Source: Candidatus Poribacteria bacterium
GTDB taxonomy: Bacteria; Abyssobacteria; SURF-5
DNA: 48,479 bases
Reading direction: 5' to 3'
Assembly (NCBI GenBank): GCA_016215705.1
Contig: JACRIR010000199.1
Coordinates: forward strand, 1 to 48,479
The translations under genes were made by a program, and so were the position numbers. The notes below the pieces were generated by a model. The model was not told the DNA's origin. It did not search any database and saw only the letters and a list, made by a program, of their open reading frames with translations. Each line of letters begins with the position of its first letter. The stretch's first letter is position 1. This document shows positions 1 to 8,724 of this stretch, piece after piece.

Positions 1-179
1 ATGGCAGCCACGCGCCGAAGGCCGGCCTGAGCGATGCGAAAAGAAACTCATTCTTGCTGTTCGCTTCGCCAACGGCACGGCTAATACCGGCGATAACCGT
101 GGTGGGGGACCGGAGGCAGCCGCTTGTCTTCAAAGTTCAAAACATGCGCGCGGGAAGGAGCGCATGGCCAAACAATCAA

Positions 180-199
180 CTCCACGCCCGGGCGTGGAG
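180..199. repeat. Perfect 20-bp palindrome
   Basis: CTCCACGCCC at 180-189 is directly followed by its exact reverse complement GGGCGTGGAG at 190-199. It lies in gene-free DNA. Confidence 0.7.
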
Positions 200-215
200 C
201 CCCAGGCTTCTGTGA

Positions 216-233
216 GTGCGAATTCATTCGCAC
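216..233. repeat. Palindrome, GTGCGAAT arms
   Basis: GTGCGAAT (216-223), a TC loop, then ATTCGCAC (226-233). The inner GCGAAT..ATTCGC motif resembles the inverted repeat at 28636-28711. Confidence 0.6.
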
Positions 234-310
234 GCTTTCATCCTAACCCAGCAATGGAAACCGAAGGCGAAACCCGAAAGGGAAAAGACCAACGGGAATG
301 AAAACGCTAT

Positions 311-334
311 GTAGGGGCGCAATTCATTGCGCCC
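311..334. repeat. GTAGGGGCG-family palindrome, truncated on the right
   Basis: GTAGG followed by GGCGCAAT-TC-ATTGCGCC. The right end lacks the CTAC expected from full copies (compare 23881-23908). The same sequence recurs at 3667-3690. Confidence 0.75.
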
Positions 335-640
335 GATTGACGGAAACGGGAAAAAGACAAAGAATTTGCATCGTTCGTCCCGCGCTTCGCGGATTCACCT
401 CTTTTTTCCCAATCCAAAATCCAAAATCGGAACATTCGTGATCCAAATTTCTTCTTTGTGATCTGTTCTGAAAAAGACGGGCGAAGTGTGTTCATCGGCA
501 GCCTTTCTTTGCGGCGAGGTTTCTTTGCCGCATTTGACCCGAGGCATTCACATGTGTTAGCGTGTGGAGGCCGCAACGGGGATGGGACTGCCCTTAGGAC
601 ATATGGGTTTAACCTGAAAGCTGTAGCCTTTGCTTCTTTT

Positions 641-665
641 CAACCGTAAACCGTAGACCGTGAAC
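641..665. repeat. Short dispersed repeat (GTAAACCGTAGACCGTGAA type)
   Basis: Related, sometimes inverted copies lie at 3761-3796, 3858-3885 and 22541-22565. All are intergenic and built of degenerate 7-mer phrases such as CCGTAAA, CCGTAGA and CCGTGAA. Confidence 0.5.
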
Positions 666-687
666 TCTCTTCTCAGGAGGAACCGCG

Positions 688-1362
688 ATGGACATAATGG
701 AAACCATTAGGACCAGACGCAGCATCCGCGCATACAAGCCGGATTCAATCAGCAAGAAAGTGATGGAGGAACTGCTTCAGGCGGCAATCATGGCGCCCTC
801 GGGCTCGAACACGCAGCCGTGGAAATTCTACGTGGTCGCGGGCGAGAGAAAAAGGCAGTTGGACAATCTTCTTCTGCAATGCCTCGATGAAGGCCGCGAG
901 ACGAGTAACGAGCTCCAGCAGTTTCGCGAGGGCGGCGACGAGGCCGTGCAGGAGAAAATGAGTTCACGGCGGCAGGAACTGACAAGGGCAATCTTCGACA
1001 CCCTCAGAGACAATGATCTCCCCATCGAAGTATTTGTGAAAGGCAGCTTCAAGTATTTCGATGCGCCGGTTGCCGTTTTCATCACCATGGACCAGTCGCA
1101 AGCTGAAGGCTCTCTTCTATCTATAGGAGCGGCGGTCGAGAACCTCATGCTGGCCGCGTGCGCCAAAGGTCTTGGCACATGCTGGATAGGCATGGCGCTT
1201 ATGTACTCCAAAGAGATTAAGCAAAACCTCGGCATCCCCGACGCCGAACGGATCGTCTCGAGCTTTTGCCTCGGCTATCCCGACCCGGAATCACCGCTGA
1301 GCACCTTCAAGGCGACAAGGGAAGAGATGAGTTCGGTGGTTGAGTGGATAGGATGGGAGTAA
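688..1362 (+). CDS. Nitroreductase family protein
   Basis: A 224-residue FMN-dependent oxidoreductase of the nitroreductase fold, cytosolic; such enzymes use NAD(P)H to reduce nitro compounds, quinones or enones. Residues 8-16 (RTRRSIRAY) and 36-45 (APSGSNTQPW) are the family's FMN-contacting motifs, and GLGTCWIG lies near residue 170. A helical insert of roughly 50 residues follows the second motif, making it longer than minimal members. The ATG sits 7 bases after AGGAGG (675-680). It runs in the same direction as the MBL-fold gene 52 bp downstream. The physiological substrate cannot be read from sequence. Confidence 0.9.
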   Translation: MDIMETIRTRRSIRAYKPDSISKKVMEELLQAAIMAPSGSNTQPWKFYVVAGERKRQLDNLLLQCLDEGRETSNELQQFREGGDEAVQEKMSSRRQELTRAIFDTLRDNDLPIEVFVKGSFKYFDAPVAVFITMDQSQAEGSLLSIGAAVENLMLAACAKGLGTCWIGMALMYSKEIKQNLGIPDAERIVSSFCLGYPDPESPLSTFKATREEMSSVVEWIGWE

Positions 1363-1363
1363 T

Positions 1364-1396
1364 TTATTTTGGATTTTGGATTTTAGATCTTGGATT
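1364..1396. repeat. Short AT-rich dispersed repeat (GGATTTTGGATTTTAGAT type)
   Basis: The gap between the nitroreductase and MBL genes is mostly TTTGGATTTTGGATTTTAGA-like sequence. An inverse copy (CCAAAATCCAAAATC) is at about 410-428. Confidence 0.45.
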
Positions 1397-1414
1397 GAAC
1401 AAAAAAGAGGCAAT

Positions 1415-2368
1415 ATGAAGTGCACAACGGCCATTCGTGAGGTTGACAGCGTAGAAATCACGACGCTGGTTGATAATGTCGTGGACCTCCTCCTCGAAAA
1501 CTCCGACAATGCAAAACGGGCGCCCAGAATTCGCGACGGCGCACTCGCGCCGCCACTGCTTGCCGAGCACGGATTCTCGGCCATCATCCGCGTAAGCGAC
1601 GGAGCCGCCAAGCACTCGATCCTCCTCGATGCCGGACTGACCGAGACGACAATGCTCGTGAACGCCGACCGGCTGGGGATCGACTTCTCGGAAATCGAAG
1701 CCGTCGTAATAAGCCACGGGCATGTCGACCACGTCAAGGCGTTGATGCCCGCTCTCAATAAGCTGCGCCGGGGCATCCCGATCGTGATTCACCCGCACGC
1801 TTTTTCGCCCCGGATTCTCAGAATCCCCGACGGCACGGAAGTGCGGATGGAACCGCTTGACCCCGTCGCCATCGAGCGCGCAGGCGCAACAATCTTCCGC
1901 CGGAAGGGGCCTTCCACCCTGGCAGAAGACATGGTTCTGGTCACCGGCGAAATCCCGAGGGTCACGGAATTTGAATTCGGTTTCCCGATACAATATGCTG
2001 TTGTTGACGGCGTCGAGCAGCACGATCCTCTGACGCCTGACGACCAGGCGCTCATCGTAGCCGTCAGGGGAAAAGGCCTTGTCGTGATTTCGGGATGCGC
2101 GCACTCGGGGATCGTGAACACGCTCAGGTACGCCCGCGAATTGACCGGCATCGAAAAAGCGCATGCAGTCGTAGGCGGTTTTCACCTTTCCGGCTTCATG
2201 TATGAAACGATCATCGAGCCGACGGTCGCGGCGCTCGCGGAAATCAGCCCTAATTTTCTCGCGCCTACTCACTGCACAGGCTGGAAGGCGATCCACGAGT
2301 TTGCGAAGCGAGCGCCGGAGGCGTTTATCCAGAACAGCGTTGGCACAACCCTATTGTTCGGGTCTTAA
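1415..2368 (+). CDS. MBL-fold metallo-hydrolase
   Basis: A 317-residue metallo-beta-lactamase-fold protein. The metal-binding signature H101-G-H103-V-D105-H106 is intact; later motifs include SGCAHSGIVN and GGFHLSG, and a histidine in the PTHCTGW segment. The layout matches the archaeal/bacterial MBL group related to 7,8-dihydropterin-6-yl-methyl-4-(beta-D-ribofuranosyl)aminobenzene 5'-phosphate synthase, a relation inferred from the motif pattern only. The ATG at 1415 follows AAGAGG with proper spacing; an upstream in-frame start at 1376 would lie in repeat DNA and lacks a ribosome site. The substrate is unknown. Confidence 0.85.
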   Translation: MKCTTAIREVDSVEITTLVDNVVDLLLENSDNAKRAPRIRDGALAPPLLAEHGFSAIIRVSDGAAKHSILLDAGLTETTMLVNADRLGIDFSEIEAVVISHGHVDHVKALMPALNKLRRGIPIVIHPHAFSPRILRIPDGTEVRMEPLDPVAIERAGATIFRRKGPSTLAEDMVLVTGEIPRVTEFEFGFPIQYAVVDGVEQHDPLTPDDQALIVAVRGKGLVVISGCAHSGIVNTLRYARELTGIEKAHAVVGGFHLSGFMYETIIEPTVAALAEISPNFLAPTHCTGWKAIHEFAKRAPEAFIQNSVGTTLLFGS

Positions 2369-2414
2369 GCAGTTCCCTTGGGGAGCAGCCGGCCCCACAT
2401 TCGGTGTGGCTAAC

Positions 2415-2503
2415 CGTGAAAGAAACGCCCCATAATTCGGGGACACGATGCGATACTGCGTTTATTCGGGGACACCATGCGGCATGGTGTCCCCGAATAA
2501 ACG
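2415..2503. repeat. GGGGACAC-core palindrome plus an adjoining half-copy
   Basis: A perfect palindrome occupies 2459-2503: a 22-base left arm (2459-2480, starting CGTTTATTCGGGGACACC), one central G, and an exactly complementary right arm (2482-2503). A half-copy (AATTCGGGGACACGATGCG) lies just upstream at 2434-2452, preceded by CGTGAAAGAAACG at 2415-2427. It sits between the MBL gene and the Fe-S gene. Other copies: 13518-13661, 22627-22667, 23512-23550, 43768-43814. Confidence 0.9.
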
Positions 2504-2538
2504 CTGGTTTCCCATGGCCGTTGAAAGGAGTGACTGTA

Positions 2539-3546
2539 ATGTTTGAAAGAGCCAAATGCGATCTGTGCGGCGATTGCCTTGTGGCGTGCAAGTACAACAA
2601 TTATGACCGCCAAACCGCAATCGCGGGAATGACCGCCCTCATCGAGGGCCGGTCGACCGTCGTCGTGAAACAATGCGTCACGTGCGCCTCCTGCAACGAG
2701 GTCTGCGAGAAGGGGGCGAACCCGTTCGACCTTATCTGTGAAACACAGGAGAGGACGAACGCGCTCGAGTTGCCGGACGAAGTCATATCGATGTTCGACT
2801 ATATGTGCAAGGGCCGCAACGAAATCCGTGAGGGCGCGCCCGGCAGACCGGCCATCTCCTCATGCGTCATACGTGCGGCGCTGCCCAGACCGCTTGAAGG
2901 CTCACTTTTCGACGACCTCACCCACGTGCGCGGGCAAGACTACTTTTGCCACATCGGCTGGGTCCATCTCGGCAAGGCGAGCCCGATGGATAAGGGCATC
3001 CACTCGCTCATCAACAACCTCGCGGCGCTGGGAAAGAAGGAAATCGTGTTCGCTCACGACGACTGCTATGCTACCGCGACCACAAAGGCGAAGCAGTACG
3101 GAGTCAAGGTCCCGTTCCGCCCCATTCACATACTGGAATACCTGCGGGACGAAATGAAGAAACGGAAGGATGAGATAAAGAAGCTCGGCCTTAAGATCGC
3201 CTACCAGCGCCCCTGCGCCTCGCGTTATACGCCCGAAAAGGAGCCATTCGTCGATGAATTGTTGGACCTCATCGGGGTGAAACGAGTCGCCCGCAAGTAT
3301 GACCGCAAGAATGCCCTCTGCTGCGGGCTGCCTCTCATGTTCCGCGACATGAACAAGGGCATGGAGATTCAGAAGAAAAACCTTGACGACGCCAAAGGTT
3401 CCGGCGCCGAGGCGATGACGTTCCTGTGCCCCGTTTGCATCCGAGGCCTCGGCAGCGGCTGCGCCGAGCGAGGCCTCGACATTTATATGGTTAGCGACCT
3501 GTGCCGCCTCGCGCTCGGCGAGCGGATACCGGCCTATTCGGCATAA
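2539..3546 (+). CDS. Fe-S protein with two 4Fe-4S motifs and CCG (HdrB/HdrD-like) domain
   Basis: A 335-residue cytosolic redox protein. Two CX2CX2CX3C motifs, C7-C10-C13-C17 and C46-C49-C52-C56 (the latter followed by EKGANPFD), should bind two 4Fe-4S clusters. The C-terminal half carries CCG-domain elements: RPCASRY, then ALCCGLPL, then CPVC. This is the heterodisulfide-reductase/GlpC-like architecture, used to move electrons between ferredoxin-type carriers and a quinone, thiol or flavoprotein partner. The start at 2539 is chosen for AAAGGAG at 2524-2530; the longer frame from 2404 runs through the palindrome. No partner subunit is adjacent, so the electron acceptor is unknown. Confidence 0.85.
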   Translation: MFERAKCDLCGDCLVACKYNNYDRQTAIAGMTALIEGRSTVVVKQCVTCASCNEVCEKGANPFDLICETQERTNALELPDEVISMFDYMCKGRNEIREGAPGRPAISSCVIRAALPRPLEGSLFDDLTHVRGQDYFCHIGWVHLGKASPMDKGIHSLINNLAALGKKEIVFAHDDCYATATTKAKQYGVKVPFRPIHILEYLRDEMKKRKDEIKKLGLKIAYQRPCASRYTPEKEPFVDELLDLIGVKRVARKYDRKNALCCGLPLMFRDMNKGMEIQKKNLDDAKGSGAEAMTFLCPVCIRGLGSGCAERGLDIYMVSDLCRLALGERIPAYSA

Positions 3547-3621
3547 GATTGGGAAGACGAAAGGAAGCGAGAGAGAGTCCACAGCGTGGCGAAGCCTCAA
3601 CCAGTACAAACAACACATATC

Positions 3622-3690
3622 GGGCGCGATGAATCGCGCCCCTACAGCGTTTCTTGATTCATGCCCGTAGGGGCGCAATTCATTGCGCCC
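3622..3690. repeat. Two facing GTAGGGGCG-family palindromes
   Basis: GGGCGCGAT-GA-ATCGCGCCC then CTAC (3622-3645), a 21-base spacer, and GTAGGGGCGCAAT-TC-ATTGCGCCC (3667-3690). The units face each other, so the pair forms a larger inverted repeat, as bacterial REP/BIME units do. Confidence 0.8.
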
Positions 3691-3760
3691 ACGTGATTTC
3701 CATGCAAGGCGTCACCAAAAATCATGACACAAATTCAAGAAATTAAGCGTGAGTAGCACA

Positions 3761-3885
3761 GTTCACAGTCTACGGTCTGTGGTCTACAGTCCATAGTTTT
3801 TGACCGATCGGTTCTTGAAAGTGTGAACGGCAAGCTGGATAATTTGGAACTGTTCTTGTGAACCGTAAAACGTGAAGCGTAGACT
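3761..3885. repeat. Pair of short dispersed repeats
   Basis: GTTCACAGTCTACGGTCTG-type sequence at 3761-3796 and its inverse-orientation relative (GTGAACCGTAAAACGTGAAG) at 3858-3885. Confidence 0.45.
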
Positions 3886-3900
3886 GGCTTCGGAAACAGC

Positions 3901-3930
3901 TTGCATTTTTGTATCCGCTTGTAGTATACT
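3901..3930 (+). promoter_or_regulatory. Putative sigma-70 promoter of the rimP-nusA-infB operon
   Basis: TTGCAT (3901-3906), an 18-base spacer and TATACT (3925-3930). The -10 is good and the -35 weak. It would start RNA near 3937, just before the 3957-3982 hairpin. Confidence 0.45.
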
Positions 3931-3956
3931 AATTTAAGAAAGAGCCGCCAGGTAAG

Positions 3957-3983
3957 AAAGAGTGGGCAGCGACCCACTCTTTT
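3957..3983 (+). promoter_or_regulatory. Leader hairpin upstream of rimP
   Basis: AAAGAGTGGG (3957-3966), loop CAGCGA, CCCACTCTTT (3973-3982), then one further T: a perfect 10-bp stem. A structured leader upstream of rimP is known in other bacteria (Rfam rimP leader); equating this hairpin with it is inference. It could act as an early terminator/attenuator or a regulatory element. Confidence 0.55.
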
Positions 3984-4031
3984 GCATTGATAGGGCTGGC
4001 TCTCCAGCAGTGGCGGAAAGGAGATGAGGCG

Positions 4032-4057
4032 AAGGCGGCGTTTGCCGCCTTTGTTTT
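4032..4057 (+). terminator. Terminator-like hairpin (possible attenuator) before rimP
   Basis: AAGGCGGC (4032-4039), loop GTTT, GCCGCCTT (4044-4051), then TGTTTT. It lies about 45 bp before the rimP start, inside the presumed leader, so it would attenuate rather than end the operon. Confidence 0.5.
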
Positions 4058-4100
4058 GGGTATTGGTGTCAAAGGTTGAAGGAGCAAAGCAGCCGGACCT

Positions 4101-4568
4101 ATGGAATCAATCGCTGACAAGGTTCTGAAAACTGTGGAACCTGCTATCGAGGCCGAAGGTTATACCTTGGTGGACATGGAGTTAGGCCGGGAGGGCGGCC
4201 AGTGTATCTTGAGAATCTTCATTGATAAGGCCGAAGGCGGGATCACCCACGAAGATTGCGAAAGGGTCAGCACCCTCGTGAGTCCGATGCTGGACGTGGA
4301 AAACGTAATCGAGGAAAGGTATTTCCTTGAAGTCTCCTCTCCGGGTATCAACAGGCGAATAAAGAAGAAGGCGGATTTCGAGAGGTTCGCGGGAATGAAA
4401 GTCAAGATATTCCTGCGATCCCCGGTCGACGGACACAAGAAAGTCACCGGTATAATTGAATCCGTGGAGAGCGACGAAGTCGTCATTCGCAATGAAAAGG
4501 CGGGTTCGGAGAACGTGAAGCGGGTTCCGCTTGCGGCCATCGGCCGTGCGAACCTTCAGATACTGTAG
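4101..4568 (+). CDS. rimP: Ribosome maturation factor RimP
   Basis: A 155-residue protein of the RimP family, which helps assemble the 30S subunit and occurs just before nusA in most bacteria. The N-terminal alpha/beta domain has GREGGQCILRIFIDK and the family hallmark EVSSPGINR(R); the C-terminal SH3-like domain begins near KKVTGIIESV. Length is normal. It is the first gene of the operon, behind a promoter and two hairpins, and nusA follows after 38 bp. There is no strong Shine-Dalgarno; AGGAG lies some 20 bases upstream. Confidence 0.95.
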   Translation: MESIADKVLKTVEPAIEAEGYTLVDMELGREGGQCILRIFIDKAEGGITHEDCERVSTLVSPMLDVENVIEERYFLEVSSPGINRRIKKKADFERFAGMKVKIFLRSPVDGHKKVTGIIESVESDEVVIRNEKAGSENVKRVPLAAIGRANLQIL

Positions 4569-4606
4569 TCATAGTGAGCCCTGGAACTAACAGGAGGCGT
4601 TCCTAG

Positions 4607-5896
4607 ATGAAGGCAGATTTGATGCCGATTTTCGAGCAATTGCAAAGTGAGCGAAATATCGACAAAGGTGTGCTCATTGAAGCAATCCGCTCAGCTATAG
4701 AGATCGCCAGCAAGAAGAGCTTCTATAACTACGGCAACGTCGAGATCGACTTTGACGAAGAGAAGTGGGACTTCCGTGTATACCAGAAGAAAGATGTTGT
4801 CCAAAAGCCCGACAATTACAAGACGCAGATATCGCTCGAGGAAGCCCGCGCAATCAACTCCGGGGCCAAAATCGGAGACTCCCTACGTATCGAGATAGCA
4901 CCGGGCAACTTCGGCCGGATAGCCGCACAGACAGCCAAGCAGGTGATAATTCAAAAAATAAAAGAGGCCGAACGCAAGAACGTGGTCGCCGAATTCAAGA
5001 AGCGCGAGGGCGATATCCTGGCAGGAGTGGTCAAGAAGCAGGCGCACGGCAACGTAATAATCGACCTGGGCAGGGCCGAAGGGATTCTTCCCTTCAAGGA
5101 GCAATCGCCGCGCGACATCTACAGGTTCGGCGAGAGAATGAAGTTCTACGTGCTGGAAGTGGCCGAAAACGAGCGCGGACCGCAAATCGTTGTCTCGCGC
5201 TCGGCGCCGGAGATCGTTCGCCTTCTGTTCGAGATGGAAGTTCCAGAGATAGCGGATGGAATCGTCGAAATCCGCGCTATCGCGCGTGAAACCGGTTACA
5301 GGACCAAGGTCGCCGTCGTCTCACACGACGCAAATGTCGACGCGGTCGGCGCATGTGTCGGAATGAAAGGCATGCGCGTGCGCACGATTGTCGATGAACT
5401 CCGCGGCGAGAAGATAGACGTCATCAAATGGAGTTCGGACGTGAAGACGCTTATCGGCAACGCTTTGAGCCCGGCGATGATATCCAATATAATAATAGAC
5501 GAGAAACTCAAGAGCGTCCTCATTACCGTGACGCACGACCAGTTGTCGCTCGCCATAGGCAAACGCGGCCTGAACGCGCGCCTTGCCTCGAAGCTCACGG
5601 ACTGGAAAGTCGACATAATTGACGAAAAGAGGCTCAAGGAAGAAACGGCCCTGTTCGAAGAAGACATCATCGATGAGTTGATGGAACTTCCCGGCGTCGG
5701 CGAGAAAACCGCCCAGGTCCTCAGAGAAGCCGGCTATACCAGCACCCGGAAAATCGCCAACGCAACAGCGGATGACATCGCCTCCTTGCCCGGCATCGGC
5801 ACAAAGACCGCCGAAAAACTCATCGAGGCTGCCGCTGAACGACTAGCCTCGCTCGATGAAGAAGAGGAAGAGGGGGAGGATACACCCGATGAATAA
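4607..5896 (+). CDS. nusA: Transcription termination/antitermination factor NusA
   Basis: 429 residues in the usual order: N-terminal RNA-polymerase-binding domain (about 1-125), S1 domain (about 130-200; [20 protein letters not shown]), two KH domains (about 205-345; [15 protein letters not shown] and [13 protein letters not shown]), then helix-hairpin-helix segments ([11 protein letters not shown] and [11 protein letters not shown]) and an acidic tail. NusA binds elongating RNA polymerase and modulates pausing and termination. It replaces the E. coli acidic repeats with an HhH tail, as in several non-proteobacterial lineages. CAGGAGG (4591-4597) sets the start. The stop overlaps infB. Confidence 0.96.
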   Translation: MKADLMPIFEQLQSERNIDKGVLIEAIRSAIEIASKKSFYNYGNVEIDFDEEKWDFRVYQKKDVVQKPDNYKTQISLEEARAINSGAKIGDSLRIEIAPGNFGRIAAQTAKQVIIQKIKEAERKNVVAEFKKREGDILAGVVKKQAHGNVIIDLGRAEGILPFKEQSPRDIYRFGERMKFYVLEVAENERGPQIVVSRSAPEIVRLLFEMEVPEIADGIVEIRAIARETGYRTKVAVVSHDANVDAVGACVGMKGMRVRTIVDELRGEKIDVIKWSSDVKTLIGNALSPAMISNIIIDEKLKSVLITVTHDQLSLAIGKRGLNARLASKLTDWKVDIIDEKRLKEETALFEEDIIDELMELPGVGEKTAQVLREAGYTSTRKIANATADDIASLPGIGTKTAEKLIEAAAERLASLDEEEEEGEDTPDE

Positions 5897-8351
5897 GGTT
5901 CGCGTTTTCGAGCTTGCCAAAGAAATAGGGCTCTCGAGCAAAGAGCTCATGGCGAAACTCCAGGAACTCGGTTTTGCCATCACCTCCCATATGTCAACCC
6001 TTGAGGAAAAAGAGATCAAGCTAATTACGAAGAAATTCGGCTACATCCGAGTCGAGAAAAAGGTCGAGGCCAAGAAAGCCAGACCCGGTAAAGAACGAAA
6101 AGAAAAGAAAGAGGAAAAGGAAGCCGAGCGGATCATCGAAGAAAGAGCGGGCAAGAAGAAGGAAGAGCCGGCCCCAAAAGAAGAACCCTCGCCGCCGGCG
6201 CCGCCTGAAGCCCCCGCTCGAGAGGCCGCTGTAAGCGAGCCGCTCCCCGCTGCCGCCACCGCCGTAGCCGAACCGCCGATGGTCAAAGCGCCTGAAATAG
6301 TCGCGCCGGCAGCCAAAGTTGTTGAGGAGGAGGAGGAGGAGGAGGAGGAGGAGATAGAAGAAGAAGGTCCTCCGCCGATCACGGCGCCGCCGGAAGCGGA
6401 AACGGGCGCCCTGGAGGATGAGACCGAGCTGCTCCTGGAGGAAAAGCGGCGACTTGAATGGAGAACGCGACGACGCGACAAAAGAAAACGCAAGCGCGAA
6501 CGCGAGAAAGAGCGCCTCAAGAAACTTGAAGAGCAAAAGGTTGTGGAACAAGCGCCGCCGTCCGAGCGGTTGCTGAGGAGAAAGGCGCGCGGTCCGCGAA
6601 GGCCCATCATCACCGTGGACGAGGTGATAACGGTCGATGAGTTGGCAAAGAACCTTAAGATCAAGGCGTCAGCCCTCATTCTCGAGCTCATGCAAATGAA
6701 TATTATGGCGACGAAAAACCAGCCGCTCGAGCTCGAAGTGGTAACTCAAATAGCCGAGAAGTATGGCCACGACGTTCACGTGGCGACATCTATCGAGGAA
6801 ACTCTTGAAGAAAGAGAGGAAGAAGAAGCGCCCGAGAACCTCAAGCCTCGCGCCCCGGTCGTTACCGTCATGGGACACGTTGACCACGGCAAAACGGCAT
6901 TGCTTGACGCCATTCGCCAGACCCATGTAATGGAGAAGGAGGCCGGCGGAATCACACAGCACATCGGAGCATACGACGTCAAGCTCGAGAAAGGGCACGT
7001 GGTGTTTCTCGACACCCCCGGACACGAGGCGTTCACCGCAATGCGCGCTCACGGCGCTCAGGTGACCGACGTGGTTGTTCTTGTCGTCGCCGCCGACGAC
7101 GGAATCATGCCCCAGACAGTCGAGGCGATAAACCATGCGCGCGCCGCAGGCGTTCCGATGGTAATCGCTCTCAACAAGATTGACAAACCTACCGCCAACG
7201 TGGACCGCGTAAAGCAGCAACTCGCAAAACTTGACCTGCTGCCGGAGGATTGGGGCGGCAAGACGATAACGGTGCCCGTTTCGGCAAAGTCCAAGACCGG
7301 AATCAAGGAACTCCTGGAGATGCTGCTCCTCGAGGCGGAACTCCTGGAGCTCAAGGCCAACCCGAGCAAACCCGCCCGTGGCATCGTTCTTGAGGCCGAA
7401 CTCGACAGGGGCCGCGGCGCCGTAGCTACGGTTCTCGTTCAGGGCGGAACGCTTCACGTAGGGGATGCGTTTGTCGCGGGCTCACAATATGGCAAGGTGC
7501 GCGCGCTTCTGAACGACAAGGGCGAGGCCCTCACCGATGCCGGTCCGTCCATACCGGTGGAGGTTCTCGGTTTCACAGGGGTGCCGCAAGCGGGTGATGC
7601 CTTCATCACGGTCGAAGACGAGAAGAAGGCCAGGCAGATCGCCGATGTCCGCGCATTGAAACAGCGCCAAAAGGAAATGATACAGCGAAAGCGCATCACG
7701 CTTGAGGAATTGTACGAACAAATACAGGCGGGCGAGATCAAAGAACTCAACGTCATTGTCAAGGGCGACGTTCAGGGCTCGGTTGGGGCGCTGCAAGACT
7801 CCTTGCAGAAGCTTCCGACGGACAATGTCAAACTCAAGGTGATACACGCCGGAGTGGGCGGAATAAACGAATCCGACGTTATCCTCGCTTCCGCCTCGAA
7901 CGCTCTCCTCCTGGGATTCAATGTCAGACCCGACGCCAAGGCGCGCGAGCTCGCGCAGCAGGAAGGAGTCGATTACAGGCTCTACCGGGTGATCTACGAT
8001 GTGATAGACGACGTGAAAGCGGCAATGGAAGGACTGCTCGAACCGGAGAAGCGAGAAGTCTTTCTGGGCCGCTGTGAAATAATCAAGACTTTCAAGGTCG
8101 GGTCAGTCGGAGCGATTGCCGGCTGCCGGGTGGACGAAGGCGAAATCGTGAACAACCAGAAGATCAGACTTGTTCGCGATGGAATCATAATTTATGACGG
8201 CAAAATATCTTCTCTGAAGCGGTATAAGGATTTTGTCAAGAGCGCGCAGGCCGGGACAGAGTGTGGAATCGGTCTCGAGAACTACAACGACGCCAAGGTC
8301 GGCGACACGCTCGAGTGCTACCGCATCGAGGAGATTGCGCGAAAACTCTGA
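5889..8351 (+). CDS. infB: Translation initiation factor IF-2
   Basis: An 820-residue GTPase that delivers initiator fMet-tRNA to the 30S subunit. Residues 1-50 form a first IF2_N domain; residues about 50-230 are a charged, Pro/Ala-rich linker with ten consecutive GAG Glu codons (6324-6353); a second IF2_N-like domain follows (about 235-290). The G domain starts at M328 with GHVDHGKT (329-336), then [12 protein letters not shown] and SAKSKTG; domains II-IV complete the protein. The chosen ATG (5889) overlaps the nusA stop by 8 bases and has GGGGGAGG upstream; the in-frame ATG at 5856 lies inside nusA and gives a non-family N-terminus. Confidence 0.96.
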   Translation: MNKVRVFELAKEIGLSSKELMAKLQELGFAITSHMSTLEEKEIKLITKKFGYIRVEKKVEAKKARPGKERKEKKEEKEAERIIEERAGKKKEEPAPKEEPSPPAPPEAPAREAAVSEPLPAAATAVAEPPMVKAPEIVAPAAKVVEEEEEEEEEEIEEEGPPPITAPPEAETGALEDETELLLEEKRRLEWRTRRRDKRKRKREREKERLKKLEEQKVVEQAPPSERLLRRKARGPRRPIITVDEVITVDELAKNLKIKASALILELMQMNIMATKNQPLELEVVTQIAEKYGHDVHVATSIEETLEEREEEEAPENLKPRAPVVTVMGHVDHGKTALLDAIRQTHVMEKEAGGITQHIGAYDVKLEKGHVVFLDTPGHEAFTAMRAHGAQVTDVVVLVVAADDGIMPQTVEAINHARAAGVPMVIALNKIDKPTANVDRVKQQLAKLDLLPEDWGGKTITVPVSAKSKTGIKELLEMLLLEAELLELKANPSKPARGIVLEAELDRGRGAVATVLVQGGTLHVGDAFVAGSQYGKVRALLNDKGEALTDAGPSIPVEVLGFTGVPQAGDAFITVEDEKKARQIADVRALKQRQKEMIQRKRITLEELYEQIQAGEIKELNVIVKGDVQGSVGALQDSLQKLPTDNVKLKVIHAGVGGINESDVILASASNALLLGFNVRPDAKARELAQQEGVDYRLYRVIYDVIDDVKAAMEGLLEPEKREVFLGRCEIIKTFKVGSVGAIAGCRVDEGEIVNNQKIRLVRDGIIIYDGKISSLKRYKDFVKSAQAGTECGIGLENYNDAKVGDTLECYRIEEIARKL

Positions 8352-8354
8352 TAC

Positions 8355-8636
8355 ATGTTTGTAGGCATTCTACAGATTGAGCTCCTCCTCAGGGGAAACA
8401 CCTCGCTGAAGGGAAAGCGACAGATACTCAAGAGCGTCAAGGACAGGGTTCGCCACAAATTCAATGTTTCGATCGCCGAGATCGACAACAACGACCTCTG
8501 GCAACGCTCGACATTGGGCATTTGTTGCGTATCCAATGACAAGACGCATACAAATCGTATGCTTTCCGAAGTCGTCAATTTCATCGAGACCAACTCAGCG
8601 GCGGAACTCCTGGATTACAGTATCGAGATACTTTAG
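8355..8636 (+). CDS. ylxP: DUF503 (YlxP-like) protein
   Basis: A 93-residue protein of the DUF503/YlxP family, recognisable by the N-terminal LLLRGNTSLKGKRQILKS segment and by its place between infB and rbfA, as in Bacillus and many other bacteria. YlxP proteins are small alpha/beta proteins suspected to act in ribosome assembly or RNA metabolism; no enzymatic role is established. It starts 3 bp after the infB stop, so translational coupling is likely. Full length. Confidence 0.9.
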   Translation: MFVGILQIELLLRGNTSLKGKRQILKSVKDRVRHKFNVSIAEIDNNDLWQRSTLGICCVSNDKTHTNRMLSEVVNFIETNSAAELLDYSIEIL

Positions 8637-8640
8637 TGTC

Positions 8641-8695
8641 ATTTCGCCGGCGTCAGCCTGACGAGGAGATTCTTCGCCTCGCCCGGAATGACGCG
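8641..8695. repeat. GTCATT..GGAATGAC dispersed-repeat copy
   Basis: Between ylxP and rbfA. The complement reads GTCATTCCGGGCGAGGCGAA, continuing through AATCTCCTCG to CGAAATGAC, so both ends carry GTCATT in inverted orientation. It resembles the GTCATTCC-type small repeats common in bacterial genomes. A rearranged relative is at about 30044-30078. Confidence 0.55.
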
Positions 8696-8724
8696 GGGGA
8701 AAACTTGATGGTGGATGATGACCT

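Larger units (their letters stand above)
1..687. other. Gene-free, repeat-bearing region
   Basis: No convincing gene. One frame is open on the plus strand from the window edge to a TGA at 299-301, but it has no recognisable motif and may be chance. The minus-strand frame at 307-576 is built over repeats. The stretch holds three palindromes (180-199, 216-233, 311-334), a short GGATTTT-type repeat around 410-428 and a GTAAACCGTAGACCGTGAA-type repeat at 641-665. The only clear signal at the end is the AGGAGG ribosome-binding site of the nitroreductase at 675-680. Confidence 0.6.
3547..3900. other. Gene-free region with palindromes
   Basis: No gene seen between the Fe-S protein and the rimP promoter. 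It contains the facing pair of GTAGGGGCG palindromes (3622-3690) and two GTTCACAGTCTACGG-like repeats (3761-3796, 3858-3885). Confidence 0.65.

Noticed and set aside
60-135. Possible riboswitch in GC-rich sequence near the left edge
   Set aside because: I tried cyclic-di-GMP, glycine, cobalamin and TPP patterns; none of their conserved cores is present in order.
307-576. 89-codon minus-strand frame
   Set aside because: It runs through the GTAGGGGCG palindrome and an AT-rich repeat; no protein-like pattern.
1364-2296. 310-codon frame on the minus strand
   Set aside because: It is exactly opposite the MBL gene, has no family motif and ends in repeat-derived sequence; the plus strand carries intact metal-site motifs.
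6021-6691. Two long minus-strand frames within infB
   Set aside because: They are extremely Arg/Phe- or Ser-rich mirror images of the Glu/Lys-rich IF-2 linker, a known artefact of biased codons.
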